Assembly: GCA_900149785.2 (NCBI GenBank)
Contig: FSSI02000001.1
Coordinates: 62,001-126,000 of the forward strand
DNA length: 64,000 nt
Direction of reading: 5' to 3'
Origin: Sodalinema lacuna_A
GTDB taxonomy: Bacteria; Cyanobacteriota; Cyanobacteriia; Cyanobacteriales; Geitlerinemataceae
Shown here: positions 52,876 through 61,546 of the stretch, one piece after another
How positions within the stretch are numbered: the first letter of the stretch is position 1
How the letters are laid out: the number at the start of each line of letters is the position of its first letter
Position numbers and translations under genes: made by a program
Notes under the pieces: model-generated
Told to the model about the DNA's origin: nothing
What the model saw: only the letters and a program-made list of their open reading frames with translations
Databases searched by the model: none

Positions 52876-53736
52876 ATGGAAACAAAAGAACTCAAACTAT
52901 TACTTCAGTTACTTGGCTGTTCTGACTATCGGGGCAAAATGGCAGCGGTTAAGCCAACGAGCGGCACAAAAGTGAGTGAAACTCAACGATTCTGTCGTAA
53001 ATTAGCCGATCGCGAGTTAGTGACACTCCACGAAGAGATTAAGAAATTCAAAATTAGTCCAGCCGGTAAAACACTCCTGAACGCTGATCTTGAAAATCTG
53101 CCCTTATCTGACGCTGAATTAACGGTGTTACAGGTGGCCGCTAAAGGTCCCTCAACTCCGGGAGATACGAAACTTCCCGCGAATCAACGTCAGTCAGTTC
53201 TTCTGAGTTTGTGCGATCGCGGACTTTTGAGGGCGATCGAACGCAAAATTGTTGAAGTGAGTCTTTCGGCACGGGGTAAAGAATTTCTGCGCGATGATTA
53301 CTTTGATGCTAATGCCAGGCGCAATCTACAACTTAACGCCCAACTGTTAACCAATTATGTCCAATTTATGCGGACATGGATCAACTCAGCCCCCGCTCCA
53401 AAATCTACCACAACTCCCGCTCCGAAATCTACCACAACTCCCGCTCCAAATCCCACTCCAAAAGCAAAACCCAGCGACAGCGAACTCATCGAGATTATCC
53501 GCAAAATTGACGCTCGCCTTCCCACCAATAACTACACACCGATTTATCACCTTCGCGCCGAAGTTCAGCCCCCCATGACTCGTGACGAACTTGATCAAGC
53601 TCTATTTCGTCTCATTGAAGACGACAAAATTCAACTGAGTTCTCTCCAAGAGGGAATGGATTATACCGATGAACAATTTGCCGCAGGAATCCCGCAAGAA
53701 TTTAGTAGTCCTTTATTCTTTATTATTGTCAATTAA
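52876..53736 (+). CDS. Multi-winged-helix protein, first gene of a nuclease-ATPase unit
   Basis: A 286-residue protein from ATG 52876; 40 upstream in-frame residues lack support. I read three winged-helix-like segments: residues 1-72 (wing-like KKFKISPAGKTLLNA), 75-140 (VEVSLSARGKEFLRD) and 200-286 (LDQALFRLIEDDKIQL). Residues 171-199 are a linker with a 24-bp DNA repeat giving TPAPKSTT units. Winged helices bind DNA or mediate assembly, so it may recognise substrate DNA or regulate the unit. The stop codon lies in an 11-bp tandem duplication (53730-53751). The ATPase gene follows after 108 bp. I do not recognise a named family. Confidence 0.8.
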   Translation: METKELKLLLQLLGCSDYRGKMAAVKPTSGTKVSETQRFCRKLADRELVTLHEEIKKFKISPAGKTLLNADLENLPLSDAELTVLQVAAKGPSTPGDTKLPANQRQSVLLSLCDRGLLRAIERKIVEVSLSARGKEFLRDDYFDANARRNLQLNAQLLTNYVQFMRTWINSAPAPKSTTTPAPKSTTTPAPNPTPKAKPSDSELIEIIRKIDARLPTNNYTPIYHLRAEVQPPMTRDELDQALFRLIEDDKIQLSSLQEGMDYTDEQFAAGIPQEFSSPLFFIIVN

Positions 53737-53844
53737 TTGACAATTAATTGACAATTAAATCCCGCCAACTGGATAACATTTTTGCAAATAGGGTTTGCTA
53801 ACTCCTTTTAACTTCAAATCAACCTAAACTATCGAGTCTCTGTC

Positions 53845-55836
53845 ATGGCTGACATCATAACGCTGCTCAAACAAAACTATAACCCCTTTGACTTAACCAC
53901 AGCGAGAAGTGGCAATTTTTGGCTAGAACAACAATCTGCAAATCTTACCGTAGAGTCCATTCACCAGGAGCAACTGAGGGAGATTATCCAAATTATCGAA
54001 GAGGTGCAACTGAACCATATCACCCGAACTATCTTATTAAAAGGAGATTTAGCTTCAGGAAAAAGCTATTTTCTCGGTCGTCTGAAGAAACAGGTTAATC
54101 AAAAAGCCTTATTTGCTTACATCGGAAGCTGGTCAGATAATAGCTATATTTGGCGACATATTTTGCGTCAAACCGTTGATAGTCTGATGCAAACTCCCGA
54201 AGATGAAAGCCAATCCCAATTTCTGCTGTGGCTCAATAGTTTGTCAGCCTTTCAGGACAAAAGTCTCATCAAAAGGATATTAGGCGAAAAAACCATCTTT
54301 GTCCAAAATTTCAAGAGTAGCTATCCGACGGGAATTTATCAAGCCAAAAATTTCTTTAGTGCTTTGTATCATGCGACACAGCCAGAAGACTATATTACGG
54401 CTTGCGATTGGTTGCGAGGAGAAGATTTAGATACCAGTGATTTAAACAGACTGGGAATCCGTAAATCATTATCGAGCGAGGAAGATGCGAAAAACATCCT
54501 CATGAACCTGGGACGAGTGTCCGCTCAAGCTCAATATCCCATTGTTTTGTGTTTTGATCAAGTCGATCAAGCCTGTCTTAAGGAAAATGGACTTCCAGCA
54601 TTGTTGGGAGTGAATACAACAATTCATAATGAAAAACTCAAAAATTTTGTCATCATTCTTAGTCTAATTCAGAGTACTTGGGAAAATAAAGTTTCTAAAC
54701 AACTTCTGGCTGACCGCGACCGAATTGATCGAACAGTTCAACTTGATAAAATCACCATAGATCAAGCGGAAGAAATTTGGCAAAAGCGTCTCCATCCTTT
54801 ACATGAACAAGCCAACCCCAAACCGAATTCTGACATTTATCCCTTGACGCGAGATCAGTTAAAGAAACAGGCGTTAGGCGGACGAACGGTTCCTCGCGCG
54901 GTTATTCAATTGGGTCATAAACTGATTCAACAACTTAAAGGACATGGGGATATCAAAGCCGACGATAGCTTTGCACTGGTTTGGGACAAGGAATTTAAGA
55001 AAACTCAGGGAAAAGTCGAACGTATCCGTCAGCAATCCTCCAGTGAATTGGCTCAGTACTTGTCTGATGTCTTAGGGAATTTGGGAGTTCCTGATGTGGC
55101 TTATAAATATCTGGAAGGGTCAAAGTATTCAAATTATTCCTTGAGCTTTATTCATCCTAAATCTTCTCAAAAAATCGGGGTTTTGTGGAATGAAGACCCC
55201 AATATGAGAAGTTTCTTTTACAGTATGTCGGCTTGTGAGAAAGTGGTGAAAGCCGGAGACTGCGATCGCCTCATCTTCATTCGTCACGAACCCTTTGGTA
55301 GCAAGAAGAATAAAGGCTATAAGCTATTCGAGAAGCTATTTACCAGCAACCCCCACCGTCATATCTGTCCCCATCTTGACTCAATTCACTATCTAGTGAC
55401 CTATCATCGGCTACTCAATGCTGCCACCTCAGGGGAATTAGTGGTCGGCTACGATTCACCGAACCCTGATCGCCTCAAGGAATTGGTGAAGCAAAGCGGC
55501 GTGTTGGAACAATGTCAGCTTTTGAAAAACTTAGGTATTCTTGACGGCTCAGCCGAAACTTCAGGGACATCACCGAAACCTGACCCTTCACTGGATAACA
55601 AAGATGTAAAAGTTCGTGAGTTTTTGATGAAGCAGATTAAAAGTCAAGGATTATTGGGAGCCGAGGTCTTAATTAACTCGACCTTGGCGGAATTTGATGG
55701 GATTGACCTGAAAGATGTAGTCAAAGAGCTAAAAGCATTGGAACGCGAGAACTACATCCGCATGATTGGCGACAAGAAGAATATCAACGATCAGTCAGTG
55801 TTCCGAGTTCCCGAAGACCAACGCCAAGCCTCTTAA
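53845..55836 (+). CDS. P-loop (AAA+-like) ATPase with C-terminal winged helix, second gene of the unit
   Basis: A 663-residue protein, clearly more AT-rich than most of the window. Walker A is LLKGDLASGKSYFLG (GxxxxGKS at residues 67-74) and a Walker-B-like strand is PIVLCFDQVDQ (Asp238). A later ALGGRTVPRAVIQLGHKL helix resembles the lid of Orc/Cdc6- or KAP-like ATPases. The middle (about 395-560) is a separate alpha/beta domain (YSLSFIHPKSSQKIGVLW). The last 65 residues read as a winged helix (KDVVKELKALERENYIRMI). It probably loads or controls the nuclease-motor protein encoded next (34-bp gap to its likely GTG). This is inference; I know no named system with this exact pair. Confidence 0.82.
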   Translation: MADIITLLKQNYNPFDLTTARSGNFWLEQQSANLTVESIHQEQLREIIQIIEEVQLNHITRTILLKGDLASGKSYFLGRLKKQVNQKALFAYIGSWSDNSYIWRHILRQTVDSLMQTPEDESQSQFLLWLNSLSAFQDKSLIKRILGEKTIFVQNFKSSYPTGIYQAKNFFSALYHATQPEDYITACDWLRGEDLDTSDLNRLGIRKSLSSEEDAKNILMNLGRVSAQAQYPIVLCFDQVDQACLKENGLPALLGVNTTIHNEKLKNFVIILSLIQSTWENKVSKQLLADRDRIDRTVQLDKITIDQAEEIWQKRLHPLHEQANPKPNSDIYPLTRDQLKKQALGGRTVPRAVIQLGHKLIQQLKGHGDIKADDSFALVWDKEFKKTQGKVERIRQQSSSELAQYLSDVLGNLGVPDVAYKYLEGSKYSNYSLSFIHPKSSQKIGVLWNEDPNMRSFFYSMSACEKVVKAGDCDRLIFIRHEPFGSKKNKGYKLFEKLFTSNPHRHICPHLDSIHYLVTYHRLLNAATSGELVVGYDSPNPDRLKELVKQSGVLEQCQLLKNLGILDGSAETSGTSPKPDPSLDNKDVKVREFLMKQIKSQGLLGAEVLINSTLAEFDGIDLKDVVKELKALERENYIRMIGDKKNINDQSVFRVPEDQRQAS

Positions 55837-55870
55837 CCTCCCCCTTGCACATCCTTCGACAGCCAAACTC

Positions 55871-58549
55871 GTGTACCTTCACCAAGCCGATGATATCGAG
55901 GCCGCGATTACTCGTCTCTCTCGCGCCTCCCAACTCTGGATTGACACAGAAACCGCCGACTGGTGGACAAAATCCCCGAAATTATCGCTAATTCAAGTGA
56001 GTGACGATGGGAGCGATCGCCGTGGCGACTCAGTCTATATCCTCGATGTCCTCCAACACCCCGATTCCAGCCGCCTCTTCATCGAGCGGATTATGGTCAA
56101 TCCCGAGATCGAGAAAATCTTTCACAACGCCGTCTATGATGTGAAATTTCTAGGAAAGTCCAACGCGCAAAACATTACCTGCACCCTTAAACTAGCGCGA
56201 AAGCTAGGAAAACAACGGCTGGGAGTCTCCAATCTGCAACTGAAAACCCTAGCCGCCGAACTGTGCCAGTTTTCCGATATTGACCGCGACTCCCAAGGTA
56301 GCAATTGGGGCCAACGACCCCTAAAGCCACGACAACTGCACTACGCTAAACTTGATGTGGTGTATCTGGCCCAAGTTCATCGCCATCTGTTGACTCATCT
56401 TGGCCAGTCTGATACACCGCCTGAGAGCCTAGAGGAGCGGTCATCTGTGAGTTCTAACCCGAATTTTACGGCCCCAAATTTTACGGCCACTGATGTTCGT
56501 GTGGCGAAAGAATGTCCCCGTCTGTTCTATTTGGGTCATCACTCGAAGTGTCGTACTGTTTTTATTCCCCAAGAGACCCAAGTTTCGGGTGTGGGAAACG
56601 ACTTTCACCGCTTAGCACAGGAATTTGTTAAATTGGCAGCGGCGGACTCTCGCTTCAGTCAACGGCTGACGCCTCGGAGTGAACAGCTTGAGGTTGAGCA
56701 ACTGTCCCAGGATATGCAGCAACTGTTTTACGACCGTTGTTTCTATCCTTATCTCATGCAGATGATTAGCAAAAATCCTGATTCTGCTCAACGGTTGGAA
56801 CAGATTTGGCAAGGCTTGCAACGCTTAATTTATCACTACGCCGAATTACTCAAACGCAATCACCAGAATTTTTATCCTAAGGACATTATTGCCAAAACCT
56901 TTATTGGTAGTGAGTTACTGCGGAAACGGTCTTATCAACTGGCCAATGGTGAGGAGCAGACGGTCTCGGGACAGTTCGATAACTTAGTCTATGACGGCGA
57001 TCGCCGGCGCCTATGTGTTGTCGAGTACAAAACCTATCAACCGGCTGATCCCTCCGCACAACTGATGCAAGTGGCCCTCTACGCCGATCTGGTTCACCAC
57101 AAACGCCAGGAACCGGTCGATGCGGCGGTCTATTGCGTCTTTCCGGAGTTTCAAGTCTATTTCTATGACTGGGACGAGTTGCGATCGATGCGTGACATGG
57201 CCTTACTTCCCCATCTGCAACAGATGCAGGATTGGCTCAGTTGGCAACAAGATACCCCCAACCCCCCACCAAAAACCTACGAAGAGCGCCTCTGTCCCCT
57301 CTGTCCGCAACAAAACACCTGTCAAACGTTCTTTTTAGGCGCAGAAGATGCAACCCCTGTTCAAGCGCCGTCTATTGCGCCAAAGCCAACTCCAGACCCC
57401 CCAGTTAGGGTTACGCCCAATCCTACACCAACCCCTACACCAACCCCTACACCAACCCCTACACCAACCCCGCCAACCATCGCCAAATACGATCTAGAAG
57501 AAGGGAAAAAACTTGGTCAGCAACTGACGGACGTGTTCAACGCCTTTGGGGTGGAAGTGACCTATGAAGGGGCCGCCATTGGTCCGTCGTTTATTCGGGT
57601 TCGCCTGAAACCCAAGTTGGGGGTTAAGGTGTCGTCGCTGTTGCGGCTGTCGGATGATTTACAGGTCCAACTGGGGATTTCTGTTCCGCCGATGATTTCT
57701 CCTCAGGCGGGATTTGTCAGTGTCGATCTTCCCCGGAATCCGGCTCAGATTGCTCTATTTGAGCAGTATCTTACACCGCAATCGTTGCCGGTGACGGCCC
57801 CAGTGCGGGTGGCCATTGGCGTTAACTTGGAAAATCAACTCGTCGAAGCCGACCTCTCGGACCCTAATACCTGTCATTTCTTGGTGGGGGGAACGACGGG
57901 AAGCGGTAAGAGTGAGTTTTTACGAGCTTTGTTGCTGAGTTTAACGCAACGGCGATCGCCGGACCATCTCAAATTGGCCCTAGTCGATCCGAAACGGGTG
58001 ACGTTTCCGGAGTTTGAGAACATTCCCTGGCTATTGTCGCCGATTGTCAAAGACAGCGATCGCGCGATCGCTCTGATGGAAGATCTCGTCCTGGACATGG
58101 AATCTCGTTACCGAGCTTTTGAAGCCAACCGCTGTAACGATCTCCCCACCTACAATCAACACTGTTTAGAACGTAATAAACCCATCAAACCGCCGATTAT
58201 TTGCCTCTTTGATGAGTACGCTGATTTCATGGCCGAAAAAGAGGTCGCTAAAGTTTTAGAACTCTCCATTAAACGGCTCGGAGCCATGGCGCGAGCCGCT
58301 GGAATCCACCTCATCATCGCCACACAACGGCCTGAAGCCAAAGTGGTCACCCCTCTGATTCGCTCGAATCTTCCGGGACGCATTGCCCTAAAAACGGCTA
58401 GTGACGCCGATTCAAGTATTATTTTAGGGGGCAAACAGGGCCAGGCTCAAAATTTGTTGGGGAAAGGGGATCTTCTCTATTATGGTGGGTCGAAATTACA
58501 ACGGTTGCAAAGTCTTTTTGCGCCTAAAATTGAGTTTTCCAAACAGTAA
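55871..58549 (+). CDS. Fusion: DEDD exonuclease, Fe-S RecB/Cas4-like nuclease and FtsK motor
   Basis: An 892-residue protein if started at GTG 55871; the frame is open back to 55766, overlapping the ATPase gene. Domain 1 (1-175) is RNase D-like with the full DEDDy set: Asp25/Glu27 in WIDTETADW, Asp90 in NAVYDVKFLG, Tyr158 and Asp162 in HYAKLDVVY. Domain 2 (about 205-490) is a RecB/Cas4-type PD-(D/E)XK nuclease: His246, Asp370 in GQFDNLVYD, Glu385-x-Lys387 in VVEYKTY, with Cys215, Cys475, Cys478 and Cys484 placed as a 4Fe-4S cluster. A PT-repeat linker (12-bp DNA repeat, about 516-535) follows. Domain 3 (540-892) is an FtsK/HerA motor with GGTTGSGKSE, ICLFDEYAD and IATQRPEAKV. The gene ends 18 bp before the convergent MscS gene. 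Confidence 0.87.
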   Translation: MYLHQADDIEAAITRLSRASQLWIDTETADWWTKSPKLSLIQVSDDGSDRRGDSVYILDVLQHPDSSRLFIERIMVNPEIEKIFHNAVYDVKFLGKSNAQNITCTLKLARKLGKQRLGVSNLQLKTLAAELCQFSDIDRDSQGSNWGQRPLKPRQLHYAKLDVVYLAQVHRHLLTHLGQSDTPPESLEERSSVSSNPNFTAPNFTATDVRVAKECPRLFYLGHHSKCRTVFIPQETQVSGVGNDFHRLAQEFVKLAAADSRFSQRLTPRSEQLEVEQLSQDMQQLFYDRCFYPYLMQMISKNPDSAQRLEQIWQGLQRLIYHYAELLKRNHQNFYPKDIIAKTFIGSELLRKRSYQLANGEEQTVSGQFDNLVYDGDRRRLCVVEYKTYQPADPSAQLMQVALYADLVHHKRQEPVDAAVYCVFPEFQVYFYDWDELRSMRDMALLPHLQQMQDWLSWQQDTPNPPPKTYEERLCPLCPQQNTCQTFFLGAEDATPVQAPSIAPKPTPDPPVRVTPNPTPTPTPTPTPTPTPTPPTIAKYDLEEGKKLGQQLTDVFNAFGVEVTYEGAAIGPSFIRVRLKPKLGVKVSSLLRLSDDLQVQLGISVPPMISPQAGFVSVDLPRNPAQIALFEQYLTPQSLPVTAPVRVAIGVNLENQLVEADLSDPNTCHFLVGGTTGSGKSEFLRALLLSLTQRRSPDHLKLALVDPKRVTFPEFENIPWLLSPIVKDSDRAIALMEDLVLDMESRYRAFEANRCNDLPTYNQHCLERNKPIKPPIICLFDEYADFMAEKEVAKVLELSIKRLGAMARAAGIHLIIATQRPEAKVVTPLIRSNLPGRIALKTASDADSSIILGGKQGQAQNLLGKGDLLYYGGSKLQRLQSLFAPKIEFSKQ

Positions 58550-58567
58550 ACATCCTAAATAATTAAC

Positions 58568-60202
58568 TTAAGATTCATGATTGATCGTGCCATTTTGGGT
58601 ATCTTGCGGCATAAAAAAGCTGCCAGAACGCAGATGTAAATCCCGTTGTGGGAAGGGAATTTCGATCGCCCGCCGTTTCAACTGATCATGAATGCCAAAA
58701 TAAAGATCACTGCTGAGAATCTGCTGCTGACTGGGATCGCCACACCACACTAACAACTGAAAGTCCAGAGAACTGTCACCAAAGCCTTTAAAGAGAATGC
58801 GAGGCGGCGGAATCCGTAACACCTGGGGATGATCTTGAGCCGCTTCTAATAAGGCTTCCTTGACATCTTCTAAATTAGAGCCATAGGCCACGCCAACGGG
58901 TAGCCGCAAGCGAGACACTGGGTTATCGTGACTCCAGTTAATCACCTCAGACTCTAGGAAGCGAGAGTTGGGAACAATAATCGAGACGCGATCGAGAGTC
59001 CGAATGAGGGTACTGCGGCTACCAATCCGTTCAACGGTTCCCATCGAGTCTCCCACCTCGACAAAATCTCCGACCTGAATCGGACGTTCAAACAGTAAGA
59101 CTAACCCGCTACCGAGGTTTTTCGCGATATCTTGTAAGCCGAAACCAATCCCCACACTCAACGCACCGGCGAGAATCGTCAGGGAACTAATATCCAATCC
59201 CCAGAGATTGAAAATTACGACCGTTCCGATGACCATCAGCATATATTTAATCGCTGTGGCGATCGCATCCTGAGCCGAACGATTCAACCGCGATACTGCC
59301 AACACTCGCACTCGCAACAGTTGACTGAGCCGGTTTGCACCCACCACCAACCCCAGCAAAAAAGCAATTAAAATTAAGATATCAACCAACGAATAGGTAT
59401 TCGCATCCAGGGGCAAAATTGGTGCTGTAATACTATTCGTAATAATTTGTCGTAGCTGATAACTCCATTGACGGGTGGTGGGAAACAAATCACTGACATA
59501 AAAAATCGTGACGCTCCACAAGATAATCCGACTGAGCCAGACAATCAGACCTCGCCAGGCTTCTAAAAGGCGTGTATCGGGATAGACCCCACAGAAATAG
59601 AGTGAGAGACGGTGAATCCCCCAATGTAAAACACCAGCCAGACTCACCACCAGAATGACTTGCAGGATAGCCCGTTGCAAAAACGTATCACTGCGTTCTT
59701 GGTGAGCCTGACGTAACACCTCACGAATTTGCCCGGCCCATATTTCCGCCTGTTCCCTGGGATTGACCCCCGACCCCAGGCTGGCATCGCTTTTGGTAAC
59801 CGTAATGAGATGCGCCCCATCGATGAGTAAGGTGGGTAAATCATTACGCATGACTACCTCAATGCGTTCAAGTCCGGGGGATTCAGCGGCTTCTTGTAAC
59901 TTGTCATTCATCAAGGCGGCCCGTTCTTCGGCCGGAAACTGAGCCGTATCGGCCATTTCAAACAGGTAAATGCCATCGATAATCACTCTGGCACTTTCGG
60001 TTTCTGGGTCTAAGGTGGGCCGAGGTGAGACGGTTTCGGGAACGACCACCTCAGCGGGGGTATCACTGAAGTCATTGGCGATGTCTGAGAGGGAACGGGG
60101 GGCCTCATCGGGTTGAGCCATGGCCGCGCTTCCCCAGATGAGTAAGACCGTGCCTAGGGCTAATATGATGTTGGCTAGGGCCTGCCGAGACAGTTTGATC
60201 AC
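58568..60202 (-). CDS. MscS-family mechanosensitive channel
   Basis: A 544-residue protein starting at GTG 60202. A signal-like N-terminal helix (NIILALGTVLLIWGSAAMA) is followed by a periplasmic domain of about 140 residues, then five or so membrane helices (ILQVILVVSLAGVLHWGI; LVDILILIAFLLGLVVGAN). The pore-lining TM3 is LSVGIGFGLQDIAKNLGSGLVLLFER. The MscS beta domain (VGDFVEVGDSMGTVERIGSRS; VSIIVPNSRFLESEVINW) follows. It releases solutes on osmotic downshock or acts as a regulated ion channel. Length is greater than E. coli MscS. It converges with the FtsK-fusion gene. Confidence 0.93.
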   Translation of the reverse strand: MIKLSRQALANIILALGTVLLIWGSAAMAQPDEAPRSLSDIANDFSDTPAEVVVPETVSPRPTLDPETESARVIIDGIYLFEMADTAQFPAEERAALMNDKLQEAAESPGLERIEVVMRNDLPTLLIDGAHLITVTKSDASLGSGVNPREQAEIWAGQIREVLRQAHQERSDTFLQRAILQVILVVSLAGVLHWGIHRLSLYFCGVYPDTRLLEAWRGLIVWLSRIILWSVTIFYVSDLFPTTRQWSYQLRQIITNSITAPILPLDANTYSLVDILILIAFLLGLVVGANRLSQLLRVRVLAVSRLNRSAQDAIATAIKYMLMVIGTVVIFNLWGLDISSLTILAGALSVGIGFGLQDIAKNLGSGLVLLFERPIQVGDFVEVGDSMGTVERIGSRSTLIRTLDRVSIIVPNSRFLESEVINWSHDNPVSRLRLPVGVAYGSNLEDVKEALLEAAQDHPQVLRIPPPRILFKGFGDSSLDFQLLVWCGDPSQQQILSSDLYFGIHDQLKRRAIEIPFPQRDLHLRSGSFFMPQDTQNGTINHES

Positions 60203-60367
60203 GTTTTTGGGTTCCCCTTGTCTGAGCTTCTAAGATGAACTAATCCTGAGCAAAATTGGGCGATTTTGACGCGATCGCCGCTGAATTTGCCTCTATCTCC
60301 CACATGACAGATGTCCACTGAGGTTCAAGATGAAGGGAGTCACCATTTTGACTGTCACAAATATCAC

Positions 60368-60395
60368 TTGTCGTTTTAAGTGAATCGACTAGAAT
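60368..60395 (+). promoter_or_regulatory. Sigma-70-type promoter of the candidate small RNA
   Basis: TTGTCG (60368-60373), a 16-bp spacer and TAGAAT (60390-60395) form a good sigma-70 promoter. Transcription would begin near 60402. No ORF of length follows on this strand before the terminator at 60491. Confidence 0.6.
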
Positions 60396-60401
60396 GGGTC
60401 T

Positions 60402-60534
60402 TAGTTTAAGTGGTGTGAAGGCGACTCCTCTGACGGAACTCAGCGGCTTATGGTTCGTCTGAGTTAACCAATGGTTCTCAACTGTACGCTGCTAGGATAA
60501 CCTAATCGGTGATTAGGTTGCCTAGCTTTTTTTT
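60402..60534 (+). ncRNA. Candidate independent small RNA
   Basis: About 133 nt between a promoter (60368-60395) and a strong terminator (60491-60534), on the strand opposite to both flanking genes. A 7-bp perfect hairpin (AACTCAG 60437-60443 with CTGAGTT 60459-60465) and a smaller AACC/GGTT hairpin (about 60466-60475) lie inside. The region lies between the MscS gene and potC, both on the minus strand, so a plus-strand terminator here has no protein gene to serve. Cyanobacteria have many such trans-acting RNAs. I do not match it to Yfr1, Yfr2, 6S, PsrR1 or IsaR1 by eye. Confidence 0.6.
60491..60534 (+). terminator. Strong rho-independent terminator
   Basis: GCTAGG and AACCTAATC pair with GATTAGGTT and CCTAGC around a three-base loop, giving about 15 bp with a small internal loop (60491-60526), followed by eight T. 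The reverse strand lacks a T-tract, so it acts on plus-strand transcripts. Confidence 0.85.
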
Positions 60535-60573
60535 CGGCCCCAAGTTCGGCTCATCCGGATTCGAGGGCGATCG

Positions 60574-60648
60574 CCCCAAAAACGTCCCAAGAACGCCCCA
60601 AGAACGTCCTAAAAACGTCCCAAGAACGCCCCAAAAACGCCCCAAACG
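60574..60648. repeat. 11-bp tandem repeat abutting the potC stop
   Basis: About six copies of an AACGTCCCAAG / AACGCCCCAAA-type unit run up to the TGA of potC (60649). Variation is mostly T/C at the core and A/G at the end. Confidence 0.9.
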
Positions 60649-61518
60649 TCATCGTCGCTTGGCTTCACTGCGATAGCGAACAAACTCAGCGACAAAGGCC
60701 AAAATCCCAGAAAAGCTAATCAAAATTGCACTCAGCGCATTAACATCGGGTTTGACCCCAGTACGGATACGACTAAAAATTTCCATCGGTAACGTCGTCG
60801 CCCCGGCCCCGGCGGTGAAACTGGCAATCAGAAAATCATCCATACTCAGAACAAAAGCCAGCAGACAGCCTGAGACAATTCCCGGCATCAGTTGTGGCAA
60901 TAACACCTGAAAAAAGGCCTGGACGGGAGTGGCCCCCAAATCTAACGCCGCTTCCTCCAAATTACGATCCAAATCCGCCAAACGAGTCGAGACGACAATG
61001 GCAATATAGGCCAAACAGAAGACAATATGCGCCGCCACAATCGTCCATAAACTCAGGGAAAAACCAACAGCCGCCAAAAACACCAACGTCGCGACAGCAA
61101 TAGCGATATCGGGGATAATCAGCGGTAAATAGGAAATTCCCAAATACAGTTGACGACCCGGAAAGCGATAGCGAGCCAGCCCCACGGCCATCAGCGTTCC
61201 CAACACTGCCGAAATGGCCACCGCCGAGATGGCCACCGTTAAGCTATTGCGTAAGGCGGCAAAAATTCGCGCGTCGGACAGTAAATACTCATACCACTGC
61301 CAGGTAAACCCCTCCCACGTGGCACTATAAGCCGACTCATTAAAGCTATAAACGACTAACACCAAAATGGGGAGATACATAAACACAAACATCAGCCCCA
61401 CAAACACGGATTGCCAAGACAAACGCGGTTTAAACGAAGAATGTGCCATATCTAGGGGGAAATCAGGGGAGTCGGGGTGGTCGAGATCCGGTTGAGGAGT
61501 AGGAGCCGTTTCAGTCAT
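60649..61518 (-). CDS. potC: Spermidine/putrescine-type ABC permease PotC
   Basis: A 289-residue permease from ATG 61518 (MTETAPTPQPDLDHPD), 28 bp after potB. Other in-frame starts overlap potB. Six helices are visible (VFVGLMFVFMYLPILVLVVYSF; NSLTVAISAVAISAVLGTLM). The EAA loop that docks the ATPase is EEAALDLGATPVQAFFQVLLPQ. It forms the membrane channel with PotB. The order potA-D-B-C is on the minus strand. The substrate is a polyamine by family. Confidence 0.93.
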   Translation of the reverse strand: MTETAPTPQPDLDHPDSPDFPLDMAHSSFKPRLSWQSVFVGLMFVFMYLPILVLVVYSFNESAYSATWEGFTWQWYEYLLSDARIFAALRNSLTVAISAVAISAVLGTLMAVGLARYRFPGRQLYLGISYLPLIIPDIAIAVATLVFLAAVGFSLSLWTIVAAHIVFCLAYIAIVVSTRLADLDRNLEEAALDLGATPVQAFFQVLLPQLMPGIVSGCLLAFVLSMDDFLIASFTAGAGATTLPMEIFSRIRTGVKPDVNALSAILISFSGILAFVAEFVRYRSEAKRR

Positions 61519-61546
61519 GGAGGGTTGGAGACAGAGTACATCTCGA

